A stretch of DNA of 64,000 nucleotides from Gonatopus flavifemur (Eukaryota > Arthropoda > Insecta > Hymenoptera > Dryinidae), in the NCBI GenBank assembly GCA_018340375.1, contig JAFFJZ010000004.1:47656001-47720000 (forward strand). The letters run 5' to 3'. A program made the position numbers and the translations under genes. Positions within the stretch are counted from its first letter, which is position 1; every line of letters starts with the position of its first letter. The notes below the pieces were generated by a model. The model saw only the letters and a program-made list of their open reading frames with translations, was not told where the DNA came from and searched no databases. Positions 11,547 through 22,079 of the stretch are shown here, piece by piece.

Positions 11547-12133
11547 TTTCACTTCTTTTTCTGAATATGCCTCCAACTGAACCCACATAAAAATGAAACA
11601 CCTCTGTCGAGTTCATGGCAATCGTAGGAATGAAGGAAATGTCCTCAGATAACTTATGTGATATGAAGATCCACTTGGATTTCCATCAGTCATCTCATCA
11701 TTGGACGGCAATAGATTATCGAAATGAAGAATGAAGAAACGAAGGGAAGAAAAGCGAATTCCCATGAACAAATATACGTGTGAAGAATTCCGAAAACTAA
11801 ATTTTCCTTGACTGATAAGTTGGCGCTCAAAGCAGCTCGAAGCGCTCAAAGCAACTCACAGCGCTCAAAGTAGCTCACGCCGCTCAAAACAGCCCACGAG
11901 ATTGTGCTGAACATGTCCTGTGCGGAAATTTCCAGTGTTTTCAAGAAACCATTGTAAGAAAATCGAAACAACATAGATCTTACAGACAGAGGAAGCTTGC
12001 GTACAATATATTCAAGGTATCCAACAGAAATTTTTTTTTGCAAGATAGAATTTGTACTGTTTAGCATGAAGCTAAAAACAGCTTTCCAGCAAAAATTTTT
12101 CGGTCACTATTTTGAATCATTGTGAAAAGTAGC
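11547..12133 (-). other. Segment shared with block B; short reading frames, function unknown
   Basis: Contains a minisatellite of about five 15-17 bp units (CGCTCAAAGCAGCTC-like) at 11822-11890, also present at 60332-60400. Two short minus-strand frames are partly preserved in block B: MSASSCFERQLISQGKFSF (11613-11849) and LQKKISVGYLEYIVRKLPLS (within 11846-12067), the latter with mostly amino-acid substitutions between copies. Neither resembles a protein I know. They may be remnants of an element-encoded gene or merely duplicated DNA. In block B the two are separated by the insertion at 58729-60306. Confidence 0.4.
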
Positions 12134-12387
12134 AGATACCAAAAGTTCCAAAAATTAGATCTCATTGGATTCTTTCGTGACCACAAAACGAATTACTGAA
12201 ATGTCAGCAGAATAGAGTCCTTGGAGTATTCAAATCGCCTTTCGTCATACTATATATTTTACTGTATATAGTATGACAAAAGGCGATTTGAATTCTCCAA
12301 GACCTCCATTCTACTGACATTTCAGGGATTCATTTTGTGGTTCCAGAAGGATTCGATGGGGTCTGGTTTTTGGAACTTTTGCTATCT
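12134..12387. mobile_element. Foldback MITE F2, copy A
   Basis: A palindrome of about 254 bp. The two arms run from AGATACCAAAAGTTCC and AGATAGCAAAAGTTCC (right end, reversed) through TCAAATCGCCTTT to a centre near 12255. Copy B (57769-58508) is the same palindrome with two further MITEs inserted, so this copy gives their empty sites. Non-coding. Confidence 0.8.
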
Positions 12388-12629
12388 AGGTAAAGAGATG
12401 TCAAATATTTATCATGCAACAAAAAGATATACCTTCAAGATATTAGATTGAAGACATTTTATAGTACTGTACCAGACATTTTTCAGAATTCTGTGGAATA
12501 TCCATCGAAATCATTCGAAAAAATTCTTCAAGAATATTTGGTTCGTTATGGTATTACAAAGGTATTCTATATTCTCCAAAACTGTACAATATTACAGTAA
12601 TTCAATTCTAATTTTATGATGTAGCGAAA
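12388..12629. other. Block-A-only spacer beside the USP-like pseudogene
   Basis: AT-rich, without a recognised gene. It is absent from block B, where the USP-like frame joins directly to F2. Confidence 0.35.
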
Positions 12630-13424
12630 TTATTGCTTTTTAAAGAAATATATATACGAGTCTTTAGCATTACGCGGCCAATGTCGCTCTTCAACTTGCA
12701 GATCATGAATAAATATCCACTTCGTACCTTTACTTCGTAACATGCATGTGAAATTACCTTGAGAAATATTTTTACTTCGATGAAAAACAACAGCTATAAC
12801 TTTATGAAAGTGTTGTGCAATTTTAATTTTTGAAGTTGGTACTGCTTTAATGTTTATATTTTCTACCTTTGTTGGTTCAACATTATTGTGATTAAACATC
12901 ATCAATTGAACAATTACACATTGTTCTGACGCTGTTATAAATGATTGTTCAGTTTTATACAAGTTATCACAATTGTCACAAGAATCTTCGAAAATTTTCT
13001 ATGTTGAAAAATTGAACTTGAATATTTCTTGAAACTCAAATGATTTTTGTGAAATTGGAGGTAGCTCAAGACGTGTAACACAATTTGTACCAACAATATT
13101 TTCGGTATATTCAGATTTCGTACATTCCGTTATGGTAGTTATTTGGTGCTTCGCTAAATTTTCAATAGCCATTGAATTTTCGCAAATAAAAGCGATGAAT
13201 TCTCCTGCATCTTGTGAGTTATTATGCAAGTATTGTGAACCTGCAAGCTGTTTTAAAGCTATGATATCAAGGTTTTTTTGCGAATTGTAGTTCTGAATTG
13301 AAATATTTATGATGTAATTGGGGTCAGATAAAAGTAATTGTTTTGTCTTAGAAGCACAGTACAATATACACTGCATTACTGCATTCAAATAAGAAAAAAC
13401 ACCGTCAACATTAGGAAGACCCAT
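12630..13424 (-). pseudogene. Ubiquitin-specific-protease (C19)-like pseudo-enzyme, copy A
   Basis: One minus-strand frame with a single TAG at 12999-13001. The N-terminal part (MGLPNVDGVFSYLNAVMQCI) matches the USP Cys box GL.N.GNTCY.N, but the catalytic Cys position is Ser. NSQDAGEFIAFI matches the QDA.EF box. After the stop, CDNCDN gives a CxxC pair and the end (GNFTCMLRSKGTKW..NAKDSYIYFF) matches the USP C-terminal box GHYT...R, with the catalytic His replaced by Asn. At about 264 codons it is shorter than host USPs and has no introns, suggesting a mobile-element cargo gene or retro-derived copy. Both catalytic residues are gone, so protease activity is not expected. Copy B (57316-57774) carries the same Cys to Ser change. 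Confidence 0.7.
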
Positions 13425-13439
13425 TACGTTTAACGCGTG

Positions 13440-13447
13440 ACCCTAAT
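13440..13447. repeat. 8-bp target-site duplication, left (ACCCTAAT)
   Basis: ACCCTAAT abuts the CAGTGATG end of the palindromic element and recurs at 18357-18364. The empty paralogue at 57293-57300 (reverse strand) reads ATCCTAAT once. Confidence 0.9.
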
Positions 13448-14449
13448 CAGTGATGCCAGCATTTGGTCAACCGAGTCGATTTACCCTCTCCATCTGACCA
13501 TTTCTCGTCCCCATTATTCCAGCCGGGAGTACGCACACATTGAAACCCGTATTCATGTGATTCGGAACCGGTCGGTTCACTTCGAGTTAGCTCGGACAAT
13601 CGAGAGAGAACCAACTATCCGTCGGTCTTTGTCTTCTCAATATGTTTTACGATCGGCTAACTCCGTGCAAGATCGGAAAAAATTTAAAGCCCACGCGGTC
13701 GACTTACCGAAAAGTTTCACCGCTTTTTCTTTTCTAAGCGACAATTTTATTGTAATCAGTATCGAACTGACTTACCCGGCACCCCGGGCAATTCTCGGCC
13801 GGGGCCCTTCGATATTTTTTTCGTTTTTTTTTCAAATCAAGAGCCAGTTCAATACTGATTATTAAATTATCACGATGGAATATAAATTTGATGCATAGCA
13901 ACATTTAATTGAATTAGAATCGAATATGAGTAAATAATTTTTCAATTATTATTTATTTTTCATAAATTTTATAAGATTATTGGTTATTTTTATGACTGAT
14001 TATGAAGCTTTCAAGAACTCCTATATGTATTGTATAAAAATTTTCTAATAGTTGCGTATTTCTAATCATTATTTTAAATCTTGATGATTTTTCAATGAAT
14101 TTCATTAGAATTGTCAATCAATCGATGGTTGAAAAATTCTAAAATAGTTTGGGGATCTATGATAAATGTCCTGCGGTGAATTCCATAATTTTCCCTGATA
14201 AATTAATTCTCAGAGATCACTATGATATTCCAGTAATGAGGATAATCAAATCAACATCGATTAACAGATGTTGATCAACATCAAAATAATAAGACTGAAT
14301 ATTCAATTGATTGAGTGCAAATTATTTTCAATGGACTGAATAATTAGATTTGAGCATTCAAATAGATATTTCATCATTTCACACATTATCAGTCTCTTTC
14401 CTTCGCTGCATTACTTCATAGACGTAATATGTGGATCGAAATATTACAA

Positions 14450-14521
14450 GACCTCACAGCCTAGCGGCAAAAGACATGTTTCTTGCGGAAGAACGGTCGG
14501 GTTCGATTCTGTGTGGAGACA
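14450..14521 (+). other. tRNA-like pol III module in the left palindrome arm
   Basis: AGCCTAGCGGCAAAAGACA (box-A-like) and GGTCGGGTTCGATTC (near-perfect box B) lie about 40 bp apart, as in a tRNA. The T-stem and acceptor stem do not pair well, so this is a tRNA-derived relic or SINE-like promoter, not a working tRNA gene. Confidence 0.55.
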
Positions 14522-14704
14522 TTTCATTTTTTTTTGTCATCTCTCTGGTGAATAATTAAATTTCACATCCGATTATTATTTTTTATGTCATTACCTCGTC
14601 ATTTTATCAATAATCCTGATCTTTCGGAATGCACTTGCGGATTCGACCAAGTACAGGTCCGAGTCGATTGGAAATTTCCCAAATATTCGTGTCCATGAGA
14701 TATA

Positions 14705-14966
14705 CACAGTAAAAAATTTTTCGTCAAATTCAACACACAAGCGAATGTTAACCATTTTTCTTCACATTCAACGTGTGTTGATTCCAGAGTGACACTCACA
14801 AAGTGTTAATTTGAACTCGAATAACATTTTGATGTGTTGAAAATGAATCGATCGAACAGCATTTGATCAGTGTGTTAAATGAACACACAAAAGTGTTAAA
14901 TATTCGACACTTGAATTTTGACACGTACTTCTTTTTTACACAATGACGGAATTCCTTTTTACTGTG
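14705..14966. mobile_element. TA-flanked MITE with CACAGTAAAAA ends (left arm)
   Basis: Ends CACAGTAAAAAATTTTTCG and CCTTTTTACTGTG with TA on both sides. The interior is packed with GTGTTGA/TCAACAC and AACACA words. The mirror copy is at 16151-16445. Confidence 0.7.
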
Positions 14967-15448
14967 TAGACCGATCGATGCAGAATCTTCTGAAATGAGA
15001 AATGAATAGCACTTCAGAGGAACGTTTTTGAAGAAGTGTACTTGCAAATTCCATCAATTCCTGTGACGAATTGATTAAAAAATTTCAAAAATTTGTGTCC
15101 ATCGAATAAAGACCGATCGATTCGAAATCTAATGAGATGAAAAATCAAATCACTTCGGAGGAACGTTTTTGAAAAAGTATACTTGCAAATTCCATCAAAC
15201 CCTTTGACGAATTGATAAAAAAATTTCGAAACTTTGTCTCCGTGGAATATAGACCGATCGACTCTGAATCCCCTCACGCAGAGCAATGGATTCTAAGGAG
15301 TATGACAAATATCATGAAGGCTGGAATATTTCATAATATATTTCCGAGTATGAGGACAAGTATCTAGATTATAAGTGTCATGAGTACAAGTATCCATTTA
15401 TGATGAAGGTGTTTGTTTTGGAGTAGATGGTACTGTCAACTCCAGAGC

Positions 15449-15681
15449 TCTATATGAATTCACTAGTTCGAGAAGAATTCTTGAAGAGTTCTATTCTCGC
15501 TCTTGAAAAAGGATTCTTCGTGTGGTATCTTGGCGGGTTCATGTCCTGAGGAATATCTTTTTTTCCGATTTCATATTATTCTTTTCTCAATTCAAGCAAC
15601 TGAAGATAGTAATTGTAATAATCTTATATTATAATAGGAACTAACTTTTTTTCCTTGCTGTTATTATATTGATATTTTTAC
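15449..15681. other. Loop of the hAT-like palindrome
   Basis: The only part of the element without a mirror copy. AT-rich and non-coding. Confidence 0.6.
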
Positions 15682-16150
15682 TGGTTGACGGTAACCCAGA
15701 ACAAACACCTTCATCATAAATGGATACTTGTACTCATAACACTTATAATCTAGATACTTGTCCTCATACTCGAAAATATATTATGAAATATTCCAGCCTT
15801 CATGATATTTGTCATACTCCTTAGAATCCATTGCTCTCCGTGGGGAGATCTAGAATCGATCGGTCTATATTCCACGGAGACAAAGTTTCGAAATTTTTCT
15901 ATCAATTCGTCGGAGAGTTTGATGGAATTTGCAAGTATACTTTTTTAAAAACATTCCTCCGAAGTGATTTCATTTTTCATTTCAGTAGATTGCAAATCGA
16001 TCGGTCTTTATTCGATGGACACAAATTTTTGAAATTTTTTAATCAATTCGTCACAGGAATTGATGGAATTTGCAAGTACACTTCTTCAAAAACGTTCCTC
16101 TGAAGTGCTATCAATTCCTCATTTCAGAAGATTCTGCATCGATCGGTCTA

Positions 16151-16445
16151 CACAGTAAAAAAAAATTCCGTCATTGTGTAAAAAAGAAGTACGTGTCAAA
16201 ATTCAAGTGTTGAATATTTAACTACGTGTTCAAATTCGAGTGTTGAATATTTAACACTTTTGTGTGTTCATTTAACACACTGATCAAATGCTGTTCGATC
16301 GATTCATTTTCAACACATTAAAATGTTATTCGAGTTCAAATTAACACTTTGTGAGTGTCACTCTGGAATCAACACACGTTGAATGTGAAGAAAAATGGTT
16401 AACATTCGCTTGTGTGTTGAATTTGACGAAAAATTTTTTACTGTG
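16151..16445. mobile_element. TA-flanked MITE with CACAGTAAAAA ends (right arm)
   Basis: Mirror of 14705-14966, with an extra stretch of about 30 bp holding one more GTGTTGAATATTTAAC unit, so the arms have diverged by repeat-number change. TA lies on both sides. Confidence 0.65.
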
Positions 16446-16629
16446 TATATCTCATGGACACGAATATTTGGGAAATTTCCAATCGACTCGGACCTGTACT
16501 TGGTCGAATCCGCAAGTGCATTCCGAAAGATCAGGATTATTGATAACATGACGATGTAATGACATAAAAAATAATAATCGGATGTGAAATTTAATTATTC
16601 ACCAGAGAGATGACAAAAAAAAATGAAAT

Positions 16630-16700
16630 GTCTCCACACAGAATCGAACCCGACCGTTCTTCCGCAAGAAACATGTCTTTTGCCGCTAGGCTATGGGGTC
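16630..16700 (-). other. tRNA-like pol III module in the right palindrome arm
   Basis: Mirror of the left module. On the minus strand the same box A and box B words are intact, with small differences in the 5' stem (GACCCCATA instead of GACCTCACA). Confidence 0.55.
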
Positions 16701-16880
16701 TTGTAATATTTCGATCCACATATTACGTCTATGAAGTAATGCAGCGAAGGAGAGAGACTGATAATGCGTGAAATGATGAAATATCTATTTGAATGCTCAA
16801 ATCTAATTATTCAGTCCATTGAAAATAATTTGCACTCAATCAATTGAATATTCAGTCTTATTATTTTGATGTTGATCAAC

Positions 16881-17859
16881 ATCAAAGTGCAATAATAGAC
16901 ATAGAGGGTCAGGAAGGGGAAGCACAAATAAGAAGAGGGGTGAGACAAGGATGCTCATTATCGCCACTGATGTTCAATTTATATATAGAAGAAGCAATGA
17001 ACGAAGTGAAGGAGGAAATTCAATCGAAATTACAGATTCAGGGAGAAAATATAAGTATGTTGAGATTCGCGGATGACATAGCTATATTGGCCACGAGTAG
17101 TACTGAGTTAGAAAATATTCTCAACACCATGAGAACAATATTATTGGAAAACTATTGTATGAATATAAATAAAGACAAAACAAAATTCATGATGTGTACA
17201 GCAGCGAAAAAAGCTAGAAGAACGAGAATCAAAATAGATACCGAGACAATTGAACAGGTGAAAGAATTCAAATATCTAGGAAGCATAATTACAGAGAACG
17301 GCAAAAGCGAAAGAGATATAAGAGCAAGAATAGCACAAGGGAAACAGGCTTTTTATCAAAAGAGACAGTTATTATGCTCAAAAAATATAAGCTTGGAAGT
17401 AAGGAAGAAATTCTTGAAAAGTTACGTTTGGAGCACAGCATTATATGGTTGCGAAACTTGGACAATGGGGAAAACTGATCAACGAAGACTTGAAGCTTTT
17501 GAAATGTGGTGTTATAGGAGGATGCTCAGAATAAAATGGATAGACAAAGTCAAAAATGAAGAAGTACTCGAGCAGATAAATGAAGAAAGAAATCTTTTGA
17601 AACACATCGTGAAAAGGAGAAGCAATCTTATAGGACACACATTACGGCATGAGAGTTTATTGAAAACAATATTGGAAGGGAAAATGAATGGTAAAACTGG
17701 TAAAGGTAGACCAAGAGCAAGTTATATGAAGCAAATCGTACAAGACAAGGGATGTAGTAGACATGTAGAAATTAAGCGTTTGGCGGATAATAGACAGGGG
17801 TGGAGGGTTTCATCAAACCAGTCGTAAGACTGATTACTTCATGATGATGATGATGATGA
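16881..17859 (+). pseudogene. 5'-truncated RTE-type retrotransposon in the right arm
   Basis: The frame from about 16885 to 17827 encodes the C-terminal third of the reverse transcriptase: RRGVRQGCSLSPLMFNLY, the catalytic FADD in MLRFADDIAIL, then the C-terminal region ending RGWRVSSNQS-like (here QGWRVSSNQS). It differs from the intact copy at 49376-52360 by only about two residues, so both are recent. The 3' tail is (ATG)n at 17841-17859. The 5' junction falls in ATCAAA, shared by the target and the element. Compared with the left arm, about 320 bp of target (equivalent to about 13957-14280) is missing. An apparent start at 16844 lies in target DNA and is not a gene start. Confidence 0.92.
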
Positions 17860-18356
17860 AATAATAATTGAAAAATTATTCACTCATATTCGATTTTAAT
17901 TCAATTAAATGATGCTATGCATCAAATTTATATTTCATCGTGATAATTTAATAATCAGTATTGAACTGGCTCTTGATTTGAAAAAAAAATATCGAAGGGC
18001 CCCGGCCGAGAATTGCCCGGGGTGCCGGGTAAGTCAGTTCGATACTGATTACAATAAAATTGTCGCTTGGAAAAGAAAAAGCGGTGAAACTTTTCGGTAA
18101 GTCGACCGCGTGGGCTTTAAATTTTTTCCGATCTTGCACGGAGTTGGCCGATCGTAAAACATATTGAGAAGACAAAGACCGACGGATAGTTGGTTCTCTC
18201 TCGATTGTCCGAGCTGACTCGAAGTGAACCGACCGGTTCCGAATCACATGAATACGGGTTTCAATGTGTGCGTACTCCCGGCTGGAATGGTGGGGACGAG
18301 AAATGGTCAGATGGAGAGGGTAAATCGACTCGGTCGACCAAATGCTGGCATCACTG

Positions 18357-18364
18357 ACCCTAAT
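18357..18364. repeat. 8-bp target-site duplication, right (ACCCTAAT)
   Basis: Identical to 13440-13447. Confidence 0.9.
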
Positions 18365-18555
18365 AGCATTTTGCGCGCAAATGTAAGCGATGCACGTGCA
18401 AATCGAGTTGATGAATCGCTAGCAAAGTCGGATCCATGTGCGTCGCTTTCTGTTAACAGAACTGCAAGCCATCACGCTCATACCCCGAAGAGAACATAAA
18501 GCTTCAGCGAACGTTCAGATAAGATGTGCATAGATCGGGTCGAAGGTTCATTATA

Positions 18556-19383
18556 CACAGTTGGAAATTTTGTGTTGAATTGAACACATTTCACATGTCC
18601 CAAACGGTCCACACATATTTTTGTGTCGATATCACATAATGTATTTGTGTTAGCTAATAATTCGAGCTCGATGTAAATAATATAACACAAAAGGATGTTG
18701 ATAAAATTTTGGTTGGAATTTCCGATTGTGTAAATTGAACAGATAAGTACTGTCAAATGAAATCCAAAATAAGGAATGAATCAACAGTTCACAAGTGTAA
18801 TTTATGGATTTTTTTACATCAATCAAATGTGAAAATCACACTTTTTTCGTGTTGAAACAATGCATAAGAATGAATTGAAAAAAAACAGTACTTCAATGAG
18901 CATTGAACATGGATCGTCGGGACCGAATGTTGAAACTGTATCACTCAAGCCACTGCCGGTCCTTTGATTGAGTGTACTCTCTTTGCGTATATCGACTCGC
19001 ACTCTATCTTCAAGTTCACATATCTAGAAAACGAATTTCCATTACAATGAAAGCTAAAACCAAGATGCATGAACAGTTCTTCCGACGACTACTAAAGTTA
19101 CACGTACATAGAAGTTTCATGAAAAAAATAGCTCCCACCACTGGCGATCTCCCCTTGGTAGTTGAGAACAACACAATTTTTATGTTCAATCTTGAGTTGA
19201 ATAACATTTGTGTCATTTTGACACTTTTTTTCACTTGTTTGAATGATTTCACATTATAAATCAGTTGAGACCTGATTACACAAGGACTGTCTGTAGAAGT
19301 CACAGGTGGTTGTGTTGAATATTTAACAGAAAATTCATGACACACGGATTTTTCAACACATTTACACAAAATTTTCAACTGTG
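18556..19383. mobile_element. TA-flanked nested element with CACAGTTG ends
   Basis: Ends CACAGTTGGAAATTTTGTG and CACAAAATTTTCAACTGTG lie between TA dinucleotides (18554-18555, 19384-19385). The opposite arm of the host foldback lacks it. The interior shares GTGTTGAAT/AACACA words with the CACAGTAAAAA MITEs, suggesting one family group. No coding region is supported. Confidence 0.75.
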
Positions 19384-19452
19384 TAGCTAACTTTTGGATT
19401 CACAAACGTTTGACAAAGATTCTACGGACGTTGAAATTTCCGCTTCGAAGTA

Positions 19453-19639
19453 CCGTAAAATGGGGTGAATAGAAACACCCTTAGAAAGTGAAAACTACTG
19501 GAGAATGATCATTCCATCATACACCTTCATCTTCCCCGCACCACGCCCCACTCCGGGAACAATTTTGAAATTTAGGTAGACCGCATATGGCCGGGATACC
19601 AATCATTTTAAGGGTGTTTCTATTCACCCCATCTTACGG
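19453..19639. mobile_element. TA-flanked MITE, CCGTAAAATGGGGTGAATAG ends (copy 1)
   Basis: About 187 bp with TIRs CCGTAAAATGGGGTGAATAG and its near-complement, TA on both sides (19451-19452 and 19640-19641). The opposite arm of the host foldback shows the empty site. Copy 2 is at 58223-58447. Confidence 0.85.
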
Positions 19640-20005
19640 TACATTCAAGAAACATAGATGGGACGTTCGCTGAAGGTTCATCGAAGGTTTGACGAAGCTT
19701 CACAAAAATATCTATACTTATATTAATTTTGATCAATTTATATGAAAAATAAATGAATTAATAAACATAAATTATTATAAATTAATCTAAGTATAGATAT
19801 TTTTGTGAAGCTTCCTCAAACCTTCGATGAACCTTCAGCAAACGTTCCATCTATGTTTCCTGGACGTATTTTGAGGCGGACATTTCAACGTCCGTAGAAC
19901 CTTTGTCAAACGTTTGTGAATCTAAAAGTTAGCTTTCATGAACCTTCGATCCGATCTATACAGATCTAATCTGAACGTTCACTGAAGCTTCATGTTCTCT
20001 TCGGG

Positions 20006-20246
20006 ACGTGAGCGTGATGGCTATTCGCGTGCATATGGCGAGTGATAGTATTACTTGCCAGCAAAACATTGGTGAACTGCGCGCATGAAGATGCGGCTCT
20101 CGAGGCTCAAACTTCGCGCGCACAGAATGTTATCTGGGGAGTTTCAGTTGATTTTTCATCAATATTTTGGCCCCTGGATTATATATTATCCAATATCCTT
20201 ATTCCTGAGTACCCAGGTGAAAAAGTTTTTTCAGTGAGTAAATTCT
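20006..20246. other. Block A sequence shared with B, no gene
   Basis: Unique-looking sequence conserved in B (56945-57165 region) including AATGTTATCTGGGGAGTTTC. A short open frame on it (20042-20254) is not recognisable. Confidence 0.4.
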
Positions 20247-21948
20247 TTGAGTAAAATTACAGGTGAATCAAGAAAAAGTAGAAAGCATGCAGGTATACTA
20301 TACATCTGTATGTTACTTACCACTACAATCAATATCATCGGGTAGCGTAGAACGGAAATGAAGAAAAGGTAGGAGTGCAGTGGATATACCACAGGTCCTT
20401 GCATTGGGTACACTATTATCAGACTCTCCCAATAGAATCACAGGTAGATGAAGAAAAAGCAAGAAGGTTGCATGTCACCATACATCTTTATGTTACGTAC
20501 CACAATGATCAATGTCATTAGGCAGCGTCATTGGAAAATGAAGAAAACGCAGAAGTGCAGTGGATATACGAGTCCTTGCGTTGAATAATACCACTATCAG
20601 ATTCTTCCAACAGAATCATAGGTGGATAAAGAAAAAGCAAAAAGGATGTAGATGTACCATACATCTGTACGTTAAATCCTACCATGATCATTAGGTAGCG
20701 TTGAAGGAAAATGCAGAAAAGATAAGAGCGCAGTGGATATACCACAAATCTTTGCATCGGGTGCATTCCATTGACCAATTGACGAATGATTAGAGAGACT
20801 GTTTAGGATCAACTCGACGGAAATTGAGCAGATACAATATTCAGATTATAGAAATTGTTGCAGAACAACTACAGGTCAACTTGACTGATGTGACTGGATG
20901 TGACAATCCATTCTGAATGTTTTCTTCCAAAGTTCCATCTTTCCAGTTGTTCCATTCAAGCTGGGTTGTATTTGTGTTCTTACAAACCTTCATTTTTATC
21001 TCCACTTATCTTGGTTTTGGAATGATTCAATTCTCAAATATTATGAATTTTATTGAATTGTCATAGAGTATTTTGGGTTGAGAGATTTAGTAACTCTAGG
21101 ATCTATGAGATGTTCAAAATGTATGCAAAGTGATTCATGATCATTAAAAAGCAATATTGTATCGGATTCCAAAACCAAGATAAGTGAAGATAAAAATGAT
21201 GGTTTGTAAGAACACAAATATAATCCAGCTTGAATGGAACAACTGGAAAGATGGAACTTTGGAAGAAAACATTCAGAATGAATTGTCACATCCAGTCACA
21301 TCAGTCAAGTTGACCGGTAGTTGTTCTGTAGTAATTTCTATAATCAGAATATCGTATCTGCTCAATTTTCGTCGAGTTGATCCTAAACAGTCTCTCTAAA
21401 CATTCGTCAATTGGTTAGTGGAATGCACCCGATGCAAAGATTTGTGGTATATCCACTGTGCTCCTATCTATTCTGCATTTCCCTCCAACCCACCTAATGA
21501 TCATAGTAGGATTCAACGTACAGATGTATGGTACATCTACATCCTTTTTGCTTTTTCTTCATCCACCTATGATTCTGTTGGAAGAATCTGATAGTGGTAT
21601 TATTCAACGCAAGGACTTGTATATCCACTGCACTTCTGCCTCTTCTTCATTTTCCTATGATGCTATCCAATGAAATTGATCATTGTGGTACATAACATAA
21701 AGATGTATGTACATATGCATCCTTCTTGCTTTTTCTTCATCTACCTGTGATTCTATTGGAAGAATCTGATAATAGTGTACCTAACGCAAGGACCTGTGGT
21801 ATATCCACTGCACTCCTGTCTTCTCTTCATTTCCCTTCTACGCTACCTGATGATATTGATCGTGGTGGTAAGTAACATACAGATGTATAGTTTACCTGCA
21901 TCCTTTCTACCTTTTCTTGATCCACCTGTAATTTCACTCAAAGAATCT
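20247..21948. repeat. Foldback built of 175-bp tandem repeats, copy A
   Basis: CTTTGAGTAAAATTACAGG (20247) and its complement (ending 21948) bound two arms, each holding about three units of 172-180 bp recognised by GCAGTGGATATAC at about 20377, 20557 and 20729, mirrored at about 21450-21810. Each unit includes CAGGTGGATGAAGAAAAAGC. The centre is near 21090. The frames MYLTQGPVVYPLHSC.. and MVNGMHPMQRFVVYPLRSY.. are reading artefacts of the repeat. Confidence 0.8.
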
Positions 21949-22079
21949 AGGGAAACCATTTTGTACATAGTTCATAATTTTGATTCAGGATGTCATATTT
22001 TAGTATACCTGAAGTGCTCGATGACTAACCTTATTTTCGATTGTTTTTCAAACTTGCTATAATTGAATTTACATTCATT

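Larger units (their letters stand above)
13448..18356. mobile_element. 4.9-kb palindromic hAT-like foldback element
   Basis: The ends are perfect inverse copies (CAGTGATGCCAGCATTTGG.. at 13448, its complement ending 18356) between 8-bp duplications, the hallmark of the hAT superfamily. The left arm runs to about 15448 and the right arm begins near 15682, leaving a loop of about 230 bp. Arms are 2.0 kb (left) and 2.7 kb (right, lengthened by an RTE insertion at 16881-17859). No transposase is encoded. Each arm carries a tRNA-like module and a TA-flanked MITE as mirror images, so these were present before, or were copied during, palindrome formation. Plus and minus frames in the arms (e.g. 13437-13865 and 17948-18247) are mirror copies, not genes. 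Block B preserves the uninserted site. Confidence 0.92.
18484..20005. mobile_element. CCCGAAG-type foldback element with two nested insertions
   Basis: Ends CCCGAAGAGAACATAAAGC and its near-complement ending GTTCTCTTCGGG, flanked by AC (18482-18483 and 20006-20007). Block B has the empty site reading GCTCATACGTGAGCGTG, which fixes the ends and the 2-bp duplication. The arms are rich in GAACGTTC-like words. The left arm is interrupted by elements at 18556-19383 and 19453-19639. A relative without those insertions is at 52742-53244. Non-coding. Confidence 0.88.

Noticed and set aside
12630..13424. Host ubiquitin-specific protease gene
   Set aside because: Too short, in-frame stop, catalytic Cys and His replaced, and present in two copies inside transposon-rich duplicated DNA.
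13437..13865. 142-codon frame in the left arm of the hAT-like palindrome, mirrored at 17948-18247
   Set aside because: Mirror copy in the other arm, frameshifted between arms, starts outside the element in target DNA.
20518..20778. Repeated 84-86 codon frames (MHPMQRFVVYPLRSYLFCIFL..) at 20.5, 55.5 and 56.4 kb
   Set aside because: These are the same reading of 175-bp tandem repeat units on alternating strands. No start-stop conservation or known domain.
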